In this document: piece after piece, positions 24,164-35,635 of the stretch
Numbering within the stretch: position 1 is the first letter of the stretch
How the letters are laid out: each line of letters opens with the position of its first letter
DNA from: Berghia stephanieae
Lineage: Eukaryota; Mollusca; Gastropoda; Nudibranchia; Aeolidiidae
Assembly: GCA_034508935.3 (NCBI GenBank)
Contig: CM067443.1
Coordinates: forward strand, 56,539,398 to 56,603,397
Length of the DNA stretch: 64,000 bases
Reading direction: 5' to 3'
Notes under the pieces: model-generated
Databases searched by the model: none
Seen by the model: the letters and a program-made list of their open reading frames with translations, nothing else
What the model was told of the DNA's origin: nothing
Program-made: the position numbers and the translations under genes

Positions 24164-27100
24164 ACGAATATAGAAAACCATAATAATATAATATTTGACT
24201 TACTACTTGACTTAGATGCCTTTCGCGTCTCGACCGAAAGATCGGGTCGCCTTGGCTGTTTCCAGTATTTCCTGTGTGAGGTGTCTCCAATATTGCCGGT
24301 CCTCCGCTAGGGTTCTCAGATTTTCAAGGTCCCCTGCCGTTATGAGACTAATGCTTTGTCCAAGTGTTGTGAGGTTTTTGTTTGGGATCACAGGGAGTGT
24401 TGTGATCGGTCTTCCTCTGAAAAGGTTCCCGTGTTTTTGGAAATATCCCGACATGGCTTGGTTAGCTGGTATGTTTTTGTCCCTGCGTAGTATGTGACCG
24501 AAAAGTTGCCATCGTTGTTGTAAAATGTCAAGGGAGATTGGTCTTTCTTTTGTGATCTTATAGAGTGATTCATTTGAGATCTTTTTTGGGTATTTGATGT
24601 CCAGTACCCTTCTTAGCTGTGTGCGATGGAAGGCATCCAGATGTTCTTCTTCGGATTTTGTCAACGCCCAAGTGCCGCAGTTATACAGAAGTACCGGTTT
24701 TACAAGAGCACGGTACAGTTTCAGTTTGGTTTTTCTCTTTATTTTGTCACCTCTAATCCATACATTGGTGAGTTTACTGAGTGCGGCGTTTGATAGCTGT
24801 TTTCTTCTTTGTACATCCTCGGTGTCTCCAATTAGTGAGCCTACTTTCTTTGTTCTTTTCCATTCCTCTTTGTTCCTCGATATTGTTGTAAATTCGGTTT
24901 TATTGGCATTGACTTGGAGGTTATATTTCATGAGGGTATTTTGTATGATGTCTATATTTGCTGGTGTTGATCCAATAAAATCTACATCATCTGCATAGGC
25001 GATTTCTCTTGGGATTGCATTCTCAATATGAGTCGTTGGTTTTGGAATGACTTTTCAAACTTCTTTCAGAGCGTGTTCTAAGTATATTGTGAACAGAATC
25101 GGGCTCAGACTATCTCCTTGGGGGGTCCGATGTTACTTTCGAACTGCGTCTGTTTTGTGGCCCCGTATATCCTTGGTTGTATCTTTGTGTTGCTGAGGAG
25201 AAATCGGATTATTCGGAGCTCGTCTTCGTCTACTATGTCTGTTAATATCTCCAAAAGTTTTCCTCTGTCGATCGTATCAAAGGCTGCGGACATATCGATT
25301 CCGGTTATTGTTATGGATATGTTTTCTTTGAGTGCCTTTGCTGCTAACCATTTATGTGTCCATACAACGTCCGATGTGCTTCGGTCTTGGCGAAACCCGC
25401 TTTGGCTATGTGATAGATATTTTTCTATTTTTGGTCTAATTCTGTTGAGGACAATAGTTGACAGTGTTTTTCTTATGGTATTCAGTAATGTTATTGGGCG
25501 TAGGTTGTTTACGGGTCCTTTCGTTTTTCCTGGTTTTTGTATTGTAATTAGGACACCGCTGTTTATGTCCCAGTCTTTGTGTGTTGAGAATGTTTTGTTC
25601 ATTATGTTTGCAATGCTCAAATCCAGGGAGAGGGTACCGCATTTCAGCAATTCAGCGGGAATCTCATCTTCGCCTGGGGATCTGTTATTGTTTAGGCACT
25701 TTATGCTATTTCTAACTTCAGTTGTTGTGATGCGGTTGTTTAGGTCTCTAGGGTTTCCTGAGAAGGGCGATATTTGTGAGACTTGTTTGTGAAATTTCTG
25801 CTGGAAGTGGTCAGTTACAATGTCAAGGATATCGTTGGGATTTGTTGTCTGTTTGCCAAATTTATCCTGTAGTTTTGGGTTCTCGAATGGTTTTCGGTTC
25901 AGAGATTTCGTCGCTTTGAACATAGACGATGCGTTATTTTTGGACTTTTCTATGTCTTCCACTTTTTTGTCTAATTCCTCGTTTCTGTGTTTTATTGTAA
26001 GTGATCGAATTGAATGCAGCATTTTGTTTCGTTCCGTTTTCAGGTTTATTATTTCTTCCGAGTCTTTCGTGTTTTGTATCCTGATCCTAAGTTCTTTTTG
26101 TTGCCGCGATAGATCGTTAATAGCGATGTTAGGCGTTCGATTTGGTTTGTTCTTAGTTGTATTAATGGAGCCTGCACTTTCTTTCCCCGCATATTTCATT
26201 GCCGCTTGCGTCTCTTTCCATTCATTGTTTGGATTGCTGTTTTGCTTTATTTTCCATAGACTTGAGTTAAGTTCATATTGGTAATGAATGCGACATTCTC
26301 GCTCATTTACTATTTTTGCCGTATTTATTTTGACTTCCGTTTTACCTTTCTGTCTTCGTTGTCTGTACACATTTATGTTGAAATTCGTTTTTACAAGTTT
26401 GTGATCGGATGTTAGCAGTGTACCACCGTATGATCACGAGTTGGTTGAGTAGTGTTTATGGCGGTGTCGACATATGATATAGTCTATTTGGTTGTGTATT
26501 GTTATCATTTTGTCTTGGGTTTGGTCTTTCCTTTGTCCTACCCATGTTGTCTGGTGTCTTGATGGGTGGTTGAAAGCACTGTTTGTTATGAAAAGTTTTC
26601 TCTGTTCACAGAACTGGACTAATTTTTCTCCGTTATCATTACGTTTTCCTTTTGACTATGATCCTAAACATAGTGTGTCACTGTCGAGACGTTTTCCTAC
26701 TTTGGCATTAAAATCTCCAGCGATTATTAATATTGATTTGTTTCCTATTTTGTTCAGTGTATCGTCTAGGTCTTTGTAAAATTTATCAGTTTCCTCTGGG
26801 TATTGTTTTGCGCGTTGACTTGTTGGTGCGTAAACATTTACGATTGAGATAGTGAACGTCTTCTTACCGTGATCGTCTTTGTTATTGTTTTTCTGGTTCC
26901 TTGAATTGATCTTACACTTAAGCTCAAGAACACATATTCTGTCCGAAACATTCCATTCGTCACTAGTCAAATCCCTGCAGTTTTTATTTATGAGAAATCC
27001 ACCACCATAGTGAGGTGAACTGGAAGCAAAGCACAGCAGTCTGTGACCATTTATTGTTTGGTCGACGCCATCTTGAATCTTCGTCTCTTGTAAACACAAC

Positions 27101-30100
27101 ACATCGATTTTATAACTTTCTAAATCTTGACACAGTTGTTCCTTTCGAATGTTACTTTTAATAGATCTTAAGTTAAAAGTTCCAATATTAAGATTAGTCC
27201 ACATCAGGTAAAAATTAAAGATTCCACACAGTGAATAAATGGAAACATAAGACTATCCACTGAGCCGAAGCTCAACGTCAACAGGTGTCAGCCATGTTGT
27301 CCGGAAATAATATAATATTGCATAATATATACATACAAGATTGAAAGCCATGTCAACAGCAGAGCAAACACGTATTATTCGTCATATATAAATCTCCCAT
27401 AAATCTTAGATATAAGAATTCTTATAAAGAGAATGAATTCAACAACTTTAACAAGCCTTTTACGTCCAATTTTTATATCAATATTTATTTTGATCTGTCC
27501 TAGATTCCATCGTACAAAGAGACAAAATCAGTCCTGAATAGTTTAGCTAAGAATAGTGACTGCATACGCATTGGCCATGGAACATTCCTTCACAGATATG
27601 ACCCAGGACTTGGGCATGAGGAGATAGAAGACTTTGTCATCAGTCATAGTATTCCAATTGGTAAATATTCTGAACAGTTTGTTATGTGAGTTTGGTGTGT
27701 TTTATTGGCTTGGTGTTTCATGTTGTTGTCCGACTCTTTTTGGCTTTTTTTTTTTGTTTTTGGTTATTTTTGTTGATTTTTGTTAAGGGTTTTTTTGTTT
27801 TTTTATTGAGGGGGGCTGTTTCTAATTTTTTTTTTTTTTTCTTCTGTTATTTGCTTTTCTTTTTCTTTGATTTGGTGAAATACATAGATATAACAATCAC
27901 TTACAACTCCATAGTTATAGAAAAGTTATTCCAAGACATGTTTTAAAAATGGATAAATGATAAGATATATGTTCTCCAAAATTTTCTTTCTCTTCTGCAT
28001 ATAAAGTAAGTCATAATTAGTATTTATTTTTGAAGCAATCGGCTCTATAATGTTTTCGCTTGTTCCATCATCATTTTTCTCTTCTCTTCCATTGCTTTTT
28101 ATTGATCTTCCCACTAATTGAAAAGAATTTATAATTTACTTAAATCCAGAGAAGAAGAAAAACGCCAAAAAAGGAAAGCTGTGATCAATGCAAATTAATG
28201 TTAACAAAGAGATGCTGTCTTTTATGATATTCTGATTAACAGTAACAGTCATTTACTTTTTGAAACTCCCTTTCACTTCCTTTTTACAGAGGCATGCCTG
28301 ACTTCTAATGTGAGGACCAAGACTGTGAATTCCTTTGAGGAAAACCATTTTAAATATTGGTTAGATAAGAAGCATCCGGTCATTCTTTGTGTAAGTTTAA
28401 ATCTGTGTATTTTAGATTTCTGACTGATGTAGCATATTCCTCAAGAAATTGTGGTTCCTCATTATCTGTTTTGTTTTTGTTTTTTGTTTGTTTTGTTTTT
28501 TATTGTTGTTGTTTATGTCTATGTTTTGTATTATTTATTTACTAATTTATTCATTTATCTTTTTGTATATTTCACACTCTGCTGAAGGTGATGAATGCAT
28601 TTCCTGTCCCCATTATAATGTATTTTTATGGCGGACATCCGTTGCACATTTAAATCTAAAGGTGAATTTGTGTGTGTTGGTTTGACTTGTTAGTGATGTA
28701 ATTTGTGTTAGATCATAATCTGATGGCATGTTCTTTCGAACAAATGTTGTTTTTCGAAGAAGGAAGGAATAGAATAGAGTATTCCCATAGGTTAGAAGTA
28801 TTAAACATTAGGAACTCTGCAAATATATTAAATAACAACAGATCTACAATCATAATCAACACTCATATGCTCACCGCAGTATCAACAGTAATTGACGCTG
28901 ATGAGAAAGAAAAAAATTATGATGAAATAGAAAACCTCATAAACAAACAAAGAAAAGATGTCCTACTGGTGGGGGATTTTAACTCAAAAATAGACCAGAA
29001 ATCAGAAGGTGAATGCAGTTTAGGCAACTATTCCAAAGACACAAGAAATGATAATGGTCAACGTTTAATTGATTTTTGCACAGAAAACTGAATGTTTATT
29101 GCCAATTAGGCATTCAAGCATCCATCGAGACATACAGTCTATATTGGTTAAATAAAAGTGGATGGCAATATCGTAAAGATTTATAACCAAATTAACTATG
29201 TTTTTGTCCCAGAATATTACAAAAACACACCTGAACAATGCAAGGACAGATATATCAGTGAATGACATATCAGTCGAGAGGTGAAAATTTTGGATTGCAC
29301 TTTTTTTTTGTTGCATTTTCTGAAAGAATATGCTCCCCAGAGCATTTTAATCTTTATTTGAAGCAAATCGGGTGATTTTTCATAAAGTTCTGGTCAGATG
29401 TATGGGAAATGTATCCAGCAACTTTTCTCAAATTTCACACTTTATCAACTTGACTAGTTGTAAAACATATTTAGAAGTGAAATTAAGCTTTGATATTTCC
29501 CGAAGATGTATCAAAAGGGTTGATTGAATCATTTATGACAATTACTCATTTTGGATAAAAAATTGATTTTCTAACTAAACTTGGCAATATCTCAGTTCAA
29601 ACCTTTTCACCAGCACTGAATTCAAATCTTCTACCTCAGAGACAGAATTTAGATCAATTTCAAAGGTTTTTACGCATTGAGAGAGCCCAGTGGAGAAAAA
29701 ATTAATGAAACTATTTCAAATCATAAAATCCTGACCTGAGAATGCAGTTGGTTGGATAGTTAGATTGATGAAGTGAAAAGACAAAAATCATGCAGATAAC
29801 GATTTCACTGGCTTGCGCTACAATTGACAGGTTTTGCCAAATTACCTCTCATATGGTCTATAGTACTCTGCAATAGACTAGTATCCTTTTTATGAGTAGC
29901 AAAGGATTTTTACTGCCTATCCAATCCAGCAGAATTCCAATGTTTTCTCATTAGAGGACGGCTGAAAATGACTCGCCATTCTTTCCGATCTCATCACAGT
30001 TTGTTGCATTTTTCACTTGTTTTCCCAGTCCAGCTCTTGATGTCGTCTAGCCGTGATTTTGATACTTTTTCTTCGGCAGTGATTTTACAGATACTGTTAT

Positions 30101-31076
30101 GGTGTTTCGTGTAGCCAAAGTATTGCAATTTCTTGGTCTTTATTGTTTTCAATAATTCTGGGTACTGTTTGTGGATATTGCAGACTGCCTCATTGTTTTG
30201 ATTTTTTTTGTTTCTTGCTTATTCTACTCGTGCGTCAAAAACTCTACATTTCAAATGTAAGTGTTTCCCTTTCCAGGTCATTATTTAGCATCCGTGTCTC
30301 TGAGCCATACAAGGGTGCAGAATGTACATAACATTTTAGTATATTGATTCTTGTTGACATGTACATATTATCCTAAGTAAGGATAGTTTTTAGGTTTCCA
30401 AAACGTTTTCATGCTATTCTGGTTCAGACCTTGAGATCACTTGAGCCATTTGCAACTACTCGCAAGAGAAATAATGATAAAATTCATTTTCTTAGGTGGT
30501 ACAGCACTAGAAGTTTACTTTGTAAACCAAAACTTTTTATTTCTTTTTTTTTTTTAAGTTGTAGCTGTCAGACAGGTGATCATTTACAGCTTTCATAGGC
30601 TCTCTGAATTTCCTATTCAATTGTATTGACAAGGTGTAAAAGGACTTCTATCTCTCTCGATCCTTTGTATCATATCATTGGGGTTTTTTAGTTGAATAAA
30701 AACATTCCTTGTAACATCATATATTGTTCTTTTTTCAGTTTTGTGTTTTTTTTTTTTTTTACTAATTTTTACAATATACAGCTTTCTGAAGCATAGCATT
30801 TATTTTTAAATACAACTATAAAACAAATAATTTGCATGCAAAAGTTCTCATATCCTCAGAAATATATCATTCGTTTTTCAGACTGATGGGAAAGGAACGT
30901 ATCTTTGCACTCTTTCAGAGGAGTATGCCAAGGCTGCCGAAGCATTCAACTTGAGCAAGGAAAACTTGAAGGATATCACCATGGATTCTATTGAGTGCAT
31001 TTTCGATTCTCAGGATGTTAAAGACAAACTGAAAGAAAAATTTTGCAATGAAATTAATCTTAAGATGGATCAATGA
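18219..31076 (+). CDS. ADAL: Adenosine deaminase-like protein (N6-methyl-AMP deaminase family), 8 exons
   Basis: The coding exons are 18219-18266, 18735-18859, 20826-20886, 21342-21638, 23540-23620, 27504-27660, 28290-28390 and 30882-31076. All junctions are GT-AG, phases agree, and the joined product is 354 residues, close to the roughly 355 of vertebrate ADAL. The family deaminates N6-methyl-AMP and related nucleotides to IMP in the cytosol. Visible motifs are HAH (H19, H21, metal ligands), KYLELRSTPK, GIDFSGDP (169-176), LHLAE (H201, catalytic-type E204), RIGHGTF (H229) and CLTSNV. Two conserved positions differ: HLNTS replaces the usual HLNGS, and the TDD metal/substrate motif reads TDG (D292, G293). 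The start is the first ATG after a pyrimidine-rich splice acceptor at 18149, so an untranslated upstream exon is likely. Family identity is sure. Activity of this copy is uncertain because of the two substitutions. Confidence 0.95.
18735..18859 (+). CDS. ADAL: ADAL coding exon 2, first metal-binding motif
   Basis: Begins ELHAHLNTS after an AACAACAG acceptor and ends in phase 2 at a GTAAGA donor. H19 and H21 are the family's two N-terminal metal ligands. The residue after HLN is Thr, where ADA and ADAL proteins normally carry Gly. Confidence 0.9.
18860..20825. other. ADAL intron 2
   Basis: AT-rich intron with an AG-repeat at 19047-19071, an AT/GT repeat at 19133-19174 and no recognised mobile element. 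Confidence 0.7.
20826..20886 (+). CDS. ADAL: ADAL coding exon 3
   Basis: A 61-base exon completing a split Glu codon and encoding SFELYKKIQKLVKTEHTVYL, the equivalent of the ECFQMFQTIHQL helix of human ADAL. Acceptor is AACAG and donor is GTGAGA. It is too short for simple ORF detection and was placed by phase and homology. Confidence 0.85.
21342..21638 (+). CDS. ADAL: ADAL coding exon 4, central barrel
   Basis: A 99-codon exon in phase 0 at both ends. It carries VKYLELRSTPK, the SIDRR strand and GIDFSGDP near the end, all diagnostic of ADAL rather than classic ADA. Flanks are TTCAG acceptor and GTAAGA donor. Confidence 0.95.
22391..22540 (+). repeat. TTC trinucleotide microsatellite in ADAL intron 4
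   Basis: 150 bp of perfect TTC, a pure pyrimidine tract on the gene's sense strand. The poly-Glu, poly-Ser and poly-Leu frames are artefacts. Confidence 0.97.
23027..23114 (+). repeat. ATT trinucleotide microsatellite in ADAL intron 4
   Basis: Perfect ATT over about 85 bp, followed by short ATC repeats. Confidence 0.95.
23540..23620 (+). CDS. ADAL: ADAL coding exon 5, HxxE motif
   Basis: A 27-codon exon ending GLKLGLHLAE, giving metal ligand H201 and catalytic-type E204. Acceptor CCTCAG, donor GTAAAT, phase 0. The following 3.9-kb intron contains an antisense LINE. Confidence 0.93.
24122..24166 (+). repeat. CA dinucleotide microsatellite
   Basis: Near-perfect CA array, beside the 3' end of the intron 5 LINE. 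Confidence 0.95.
24196..27305 (-). mobile_element. Nearly full-length APE-type LINE (RTE-like), antisense in ADAL intron 5
   Basis: A 14-bp direct repeat AATAATATAATATT flanks it at 24182-24195 and 27306-27319, so both ends are real and the copy is 3110 bp. The endonuclease starts NIGTFNLRSI, with LCLQETKI and GDFNAKVG; TSDHKLV closes the domain. The reverse transcriptase shows RSPGEDEIPAELLK, SQSGFRQDRST, FDTID, QGDSLSP and YADD. The C-terminal part has LLYNCGTWALT and LFGHILRRDK. Breaks seen: in-frame stops at 26656-26658 and 26434-26436, a one-base loss in a C run near 25120, and a further stop near 25053. Length and single-ORF plan fit the RTE group. Confidence 0.9.
27504..27660 (+). CDS. 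ADAL: ADAL coding exon 6, GHG motif
   Basis: Encodes IPSYKETKSVL through IRIGHGTFLHRYDPG to SHSIPI and ends in phase 1 at GTAAAT. H229 in RIGHGTF is the family's conserved active-site histidine. Confidence 0.93.
28290..28390 (+). CDS. ADAL: ADAL coding exon 7
   Basis: Completes a split Glu codon and encodes ACLTSNVRTKTVNSFEENHF through HPVILC, matching the CLTSNVKSQTV to HPSVIC block of human ADAL. Acceptor TTTACAG, donor GTAAGT. Confidence 0.93.
28700..29290 (+). mobile_element. LINE endonuclease fragment in ADAL intron 7
   Basis: Reads YDEIENLINKQRKDVLLVGD then FNSKIDQ and LIDFCTEN, followed in another frame by a degraded RNQID-like stretch. The GDFN motif marks an APE-type endonuclease. 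Same strand as ADAL. Confidence 0.7.
29950..30350 (-). mobile_element. LINE 3' fragment in ADAL intron 7
   Basis: On the - strand, frames give YVHSAPLYGSET, ETLTFEM and KLQYFGHTKRHN with RLDDIKSWTGK. This is the LLYGSETW and FGH C-terminal block of RTE-like LINEs. Heavily decayed. Confidence 0.6.
30882..31076 (+). CDS. ADAL: ADAL terminal coding exon 8
   Basis: Begins TDGKGTYLCTLSEEY and ends NLKMDQ followed by TGA. D292 is the expected metal-ligand Asp. The next residue is Gly instead of the second conserved Asp (TDDKG in human). The rest matches the AAETFNL and SINYIF region of ADAL. Confidence 0.93.
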   Translation, partial: TDGKGTYLCTLSEEYAKAAEAFNLSKENLKDITMDSIECIFDSQDVKDKLKEKFCNEINLKMDQ

Positions 31077-31091
31077 TTTAGTAATCTTGTG

Positions 31092-31380
31092 CTATGTGGT
31101 CTTTTGGTATGACACTCGCTTTTGGATCGGAAGGTTATGGGTTTGAGTCTCACTCAGCACATAGTTGAGTCCTTGGAAAAGGCTCTGTATTCACATTCTC
31201 TCATCGTACTCGGGTGTAAAATGAGTACCTGGCCGTCAACAGCGTTGTCTCTGTCGAAAAAATTGTAATATTGCCTCACAGGTGTCATGAGTCGTTCTAC
31301 ATGTTATGTGTTGCTGTTGGTCAAGGACCCTTTGTAAAGCGCTTTGAGCACGTTTGTGGGTATTGCTCTATATAACTTTT
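31092..31380 (+). repeat. tRNA-derived SINE in the ADAL 3' untranslated region
   Basis: Starts CTATGTGGTC about 15 bases after the ADAL stop codon, has TTGAGTC B-box remains, the common body, then AAAGCGCTTTGAGCACGTTT and TGCTCTATATAA. Full length and in the same orientation as the gene. Confidence 0.85.
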
Positions 31381-31564
31381 TGAAATGAATTTTAATTTAT
31401 TTCCAACATTTAGATCATCTCAACACAATATGATTTTGAGGCAATCGGTCACATTTCAAAAAGTTTCTGACTTTTTTAATTTATTGGAAATGTATTTCAG
31501 GATTTTTTGGACTAACCATTTTGCAGTCATGGTAATCAAGTCATTGTCATTGTTATGTTTGCGG

Positions 31565-31570
31565 AATAAA
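31565..31570 (+). promoter_or_regulatory. Candidate ADAL polyadenylation signal AATAAA
   Basis: First AATAAA past the ADAL stop codon and past the SINE in the 3' untranslated region. A second AATAAA lies at 31730-31735. Which is used cannot be told from sequence. Confidence 0.4.
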
Positions 31571-32232
31571 CAGAATTATATTTGTTTTTAACATATGATT
31601 AATAAGAGACAGTTATTTTATGCATTTTTATATATAGTAAATTTTTAGATCTATAGTAAATTTTACATCTTCCATATGATATATCATTTCTGCACCTTCT
31701 TTAGTGTATAGTTGATCGTCCAGCATTTGAATAAAAAAATGTTTAAAGTCACATTGATATTTTACAATCTTTTAGGAACATAAAGTCTTAGGGGCTGAAA
31801 TAGGCAAGTATCTTGTTGTAGTTCAGTATTTTCAACCATAAGACATCTAGTACATTTCATCATTGCTCTTTTTTTTAAATCTCAATTCTGCATATGCATG
31901 CTTTTACATAATTTTACAGCAAATGCATGACTTTACATAATATTAGTTACAGCAATCACATTAAGACATGAGAAATCACTCAATTGGAGCTATGTGCATT
32001 TGATTTGTATATTAAGGTGCATTTTTAAAATATATATTAAGGTGATCACAAAATAAAGTATCCTCCATATGTGTAGAGAGGATGAATTAGAATAATTAGA
32101 CAATTCATCTGACTTTCTACAATGAATAGCACATAAAGGTGGAATGATTCATTTATAATCATCTGTTATTTTATTTCAATGTTTTATAGAATATTATTCT
32201 AAGTTTTCCCCACATTGAATAATGCCATGTTG

Positions 32233-33080
32233 TACAGAACTCGGAAATAGCGATTTCGACCGGTCCACTCCTGATTACTCGCTATTTCCGAGTTCTCGCT
32301 ATTCCCGAGTTGCCAGGAAAGGTCACTCAGCCATACAAAAATATATGGAAAGACAATGTGTGTGTGTGTGTGCCGCGCATGCGTGCAAGTGACTATGTGT
32401 GGATAAAGTGGGGTGAGGGAGGGGTTGAAGACAGCCTTCGTCAACTACGTAATGATGGCCACAGGTTGAAGTTGATCCACCCCTTCCATTTCCATCAAGA
32501 TTTCGTGTGTGTGTGTGTGCGAGTGTTTGTATGCACTAGGCATGTTTGATGAGGTAAACAAGCGCATCACTCAATCACTGACCATTGAAATAATGGTTCC
32601 ACGCTCCCCTCTCTTGCTGATCGTGTCGTTTGTTAACGAATGCGACTCGCTGACCGATGCTGCGAAGTGAGGCATGTTGACATGTTGGCTGCCAGTGCTT
32701 ACCTCGCGCGTCGCGTGGCATCACATTGGGTGAATAATTGACCCCCACACGCACACAAAACACACACACCCAACCCCCACCCAAATTTGTTTCGCCTACT
32801 ATGTACTCTAGACTAGGCTACTATGTAATATTACTCGTAACGAAAAATAAGAAAAGAAAAGAAGCTAGGCTAAAAATATTTAAATCGCCCTTGTCTGTGT
32901 TTTTGCTTTACTTCGTTCGAAGTCCTAGGCTGGGGCAGGAAATGCTCATTATTTCCGAGTTGACCTCTTTTTCATACTCGCTACTTGCATGCTAATTTTA
33001 TTGACTCAAATAAGGGAAAAAAACGGGGATTTAGATTTTACTCGCTATTTCCGAGTACGTTACTTTCATGTTCTACTGTA
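32233..33080. mobile_element. pogo/mariner-like non-autonomous element
   Basis: TACAGAACTCGGAAATAGCG at left and the reverse complement of the right end (TACAGTAGAACATGAAAG then ACTCGGAAATAGCGAGT) give a 15-bp exact inner inverted repeat. TA occurs at both edges. The style (CAGTxGAAC with TCGGAATAACGA-like sequence) is that of pogo/Tigger MITEs. No transposase. It contains TG/CA-repeat stretches. Confidence 0.6.
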
Positions 33081-33304
33081 TTTATAAGAATAATCTGAGA
33101 CTAAAAGACACTAACAATGCACTCGTAATTTACAATTATTTCAGATGATGTGTGTAAAAGATTGTACTGCAATCTAAATATTATTTTCCTATTGGTTTTT
33201 GACAACAAAACATGCATATAGTATATGAAGACAGCAAGATTTGCTTATGACTAAGGTTTATATTTAAAAAATCTTCTGTTGATTTAAGTTGCTAACTTAC
33301 TACT

Positions 33305-34500
33305 TAATCCTCTTCAGGCCTTTAGGCACAGAGGGCATTCCCCAGACATCTCTATTTTGCGGTGGCTGTATTCCAGGACAGCCCTGCTTCCTTTATTTCT
33401 TTTTCCAAAGCCCTTCGCCAGGTTTCTTTGTGTCTCCCCCGCTTTCTCTTCCCATCAGCTGTCTTGGGAATTGACTCTTTTTCCATTCTGGCCACATGAC
33501 CCAACCAATGCCATTTTCTTTTTATTTGGTTTTTCAATGCTAGTGTAACAAGCTTTCTTTAATAGATCCACTGTTTTTATTTTTGAAGACCAAATATGTT
33601 GAAAATTCTTTTTAGACACTTGTTTTGAAAGGTTTCTAGCCTCCGTATTATGGAGGGTGTTATTTTTCAGCTTTCACTTCCATAAAGCAGTACACTTAAG
33701 ACGCTGCTTTTGTATATTTTCAGTTTAGTCTTTCTCATAATTTGCTTTGATTTCCAAAAGTTTTTCAGCATGTCAACATTATGGTTTGCCTTTTGGATTC
33801 AGTACTTGATGCTGTGTTCTGCATTTCCGTCATTTGATGTTTTGGGGAGAGATGTGGTTTGAAATCTTTGATTGTCATGCGTGTAATGTCTTGTATTTCA
33901 CTGAATTTGGTTTTTTTACTGAGATATTGAACTGGTTTTGGATATCTGGGATTTTCAATTTATCTGTGTTGAATCATCTCTTCTTCTGTTTTTCAAGTTG
34001 CTGTTTTGCCAGTTTTCTTCAATTTTGTAGAGATTTTGGTTGTGACCAGATGGTGATCACTTCCGATATCTGCAATCACCTGACTCTGACGTCATTTAAG
34101 CTGCTCTTCCATTTTCTGTTGATCATTATATGCTCTATCTGACTTTTTGTTTTTCCGTCTGGTGATTTCCAGGTCATTTTATGAATGTTTTTACGTGAGA
34201 TGAAAGTTCCACCAATAATGAGGTTGTGTTCTTCACAAAATTCTGTCTACGTCCATTGTTGTTCATCACCCCTATGCCTTCCTTTCCAACTTATATAATT
34301 TCTTTTTCAACTTTATAGCCGACTCTTGTGTTTAGGTCTCCAATGATTATGAGCATATCATGTCTTGGTATATTTTCAACAGTAATTCTTAAAATATAGA
34401 ATTCTTCCTCATTTCCTTCATCTGAATCCTTTGTGGGTTAGTACCATGTGAGGATTGAGAGTTTGGTGTATTGTGAGTCTTGTGTATAGAATTCAAGCCC
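33305..34500 (-). mobile_element. Internally deleted RTE-like LINE
   Basis: Reading downwards: IIIGDLNTRVGYK (about 34330), ADIGSDHHLVTTK (about 34040), then directly LLYGSESWKI, RKWHWLGHVARMEKE, GRHKETWRRALEKEI and AGLSWNTATAK (33352). The endonuclease is thus joined to the C-terminus within about 300 bp, so almost the whole reverse transcriptase is missing. Confidence 0.78.
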
Positions 34501-34779
34501 TCCCACCACCACAGGATGATAATCCGTCAGGGTGGCGGGGTTGGAGAAGTTGCTAAAGGTGAAGCAAAAAGACTTATATGGGTAGGTACCTATGCCACTT
34601 TTTTTGTTATTAAGAATTAAAAGATATGTCCTTTGGAATTAAAAAAAAAAAGTTGCCCTAATTTTGTTTCCCATTTCTATTTCTTTCATGTTCAATTTTT
34701 AATTTTGTTATTTTCAGTTTTTTTTTAATGTCTTAGTAGTGAAGTGATGAAGTCAAAATGGAGGAATAATAATGAAATG

Positions 34780-34910
34780 TTCACTTAAGATTATTCCCAT
34801 AAAACATCCCGCATAATTGGTGAACTACGTTCCCATTTTTGGAATGCTCTCCCCCAGAATTGGAGATGCTGACTCATCTTTCAAATCTAAATTGGAAACA
34901 CTTCTTTTTG

Positions 34911-34976
<66 letters not shown>

Positions 34977-34977
34977 G
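34780..34977 (+). mobile_element. CR1/L2 LINE 3' end with ATT tail
   Basis: Frames give LRTTFPFLECSPPELEML and FKSKLETLLF, the PHxWNSLPxEL and FKxxLKTxLF ending of CR1/L2-type proteins, followed directly by about 65 bp of ATT repeats. Confidence 0.65.
34913..34977 (+). repeat. ATT trinucleotide microsatellite
   Basis: Follows a CR1/L2 LINE 3' end and is likely an expanded LINE tail. Confidence 0.95.
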
Positions 34978-35324
34978 ATATTACTGTTAAACAAAGTAGA
35001 GGAAGGAGCATGCATTTGGTTATTTTAGCACCGGTATATTTTCACAACAATGTTGTATATTTATATATGCAGTTATTATTTTACAAATGCAGCATTAAAT
35101 CTATTTAAAAAGTTAACAGAATGGTGTTAAATGTAATTTCATTGTAATCTGTAACTTGAATTATTTTTTTAAAAAACAACATAACTTTTCTATAACCAAT
35201 ACTTGAAATCTCAAATAAAATCCTTTAATACTTGAAATCTCAAAAATTATTCTGTAAGGCAAGGTCCGATAAAGATTGGTTATTTTTGGGTCATAAGGAT
35301 TAAACAAGAAAGAAACTGTAAAAG

Positions 35325-35635
35325 CCTGGGTGGGGTTCTTGGCCTCCCATCGTGGGCAGGGAGGCAATTACTGTGTCATCTATACCCCTAAATCTGTTTC
35401 CAACTTGCTTTCGTGCCTTGTCTTGGAATGAGATTACTTGATTGTGTCCTTTCCCTGGAAAACTACGCACAATGATAGTATGCTCTTGGAATCTAGATTT
35501 ATTCCCTATTTGTATGCTTTTATTTGTAATCTAGATTTATTTTACTATCCCATTTTCTTCCTGTTTAATGGCGTTGAAATGACCTTACTAAATGTGTCGC
35601 ATGCGCTGCAAAACCCTTAAAACAGACAAACTGTA
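35325..35635 (+). mobile_element. Retroposon family X, internally deleted copy
   Basis: Head (CCTCCCATCGTGGGCAGGGA, GGAATGAGATTACTTGATTG) joins directly to the tail half (GTATGCTCTTGGAATCTAGA, GGCGTTGAAATGACCTTACT, GCATGCGCTGCAAAACCCTT). Confidence 0.7.
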
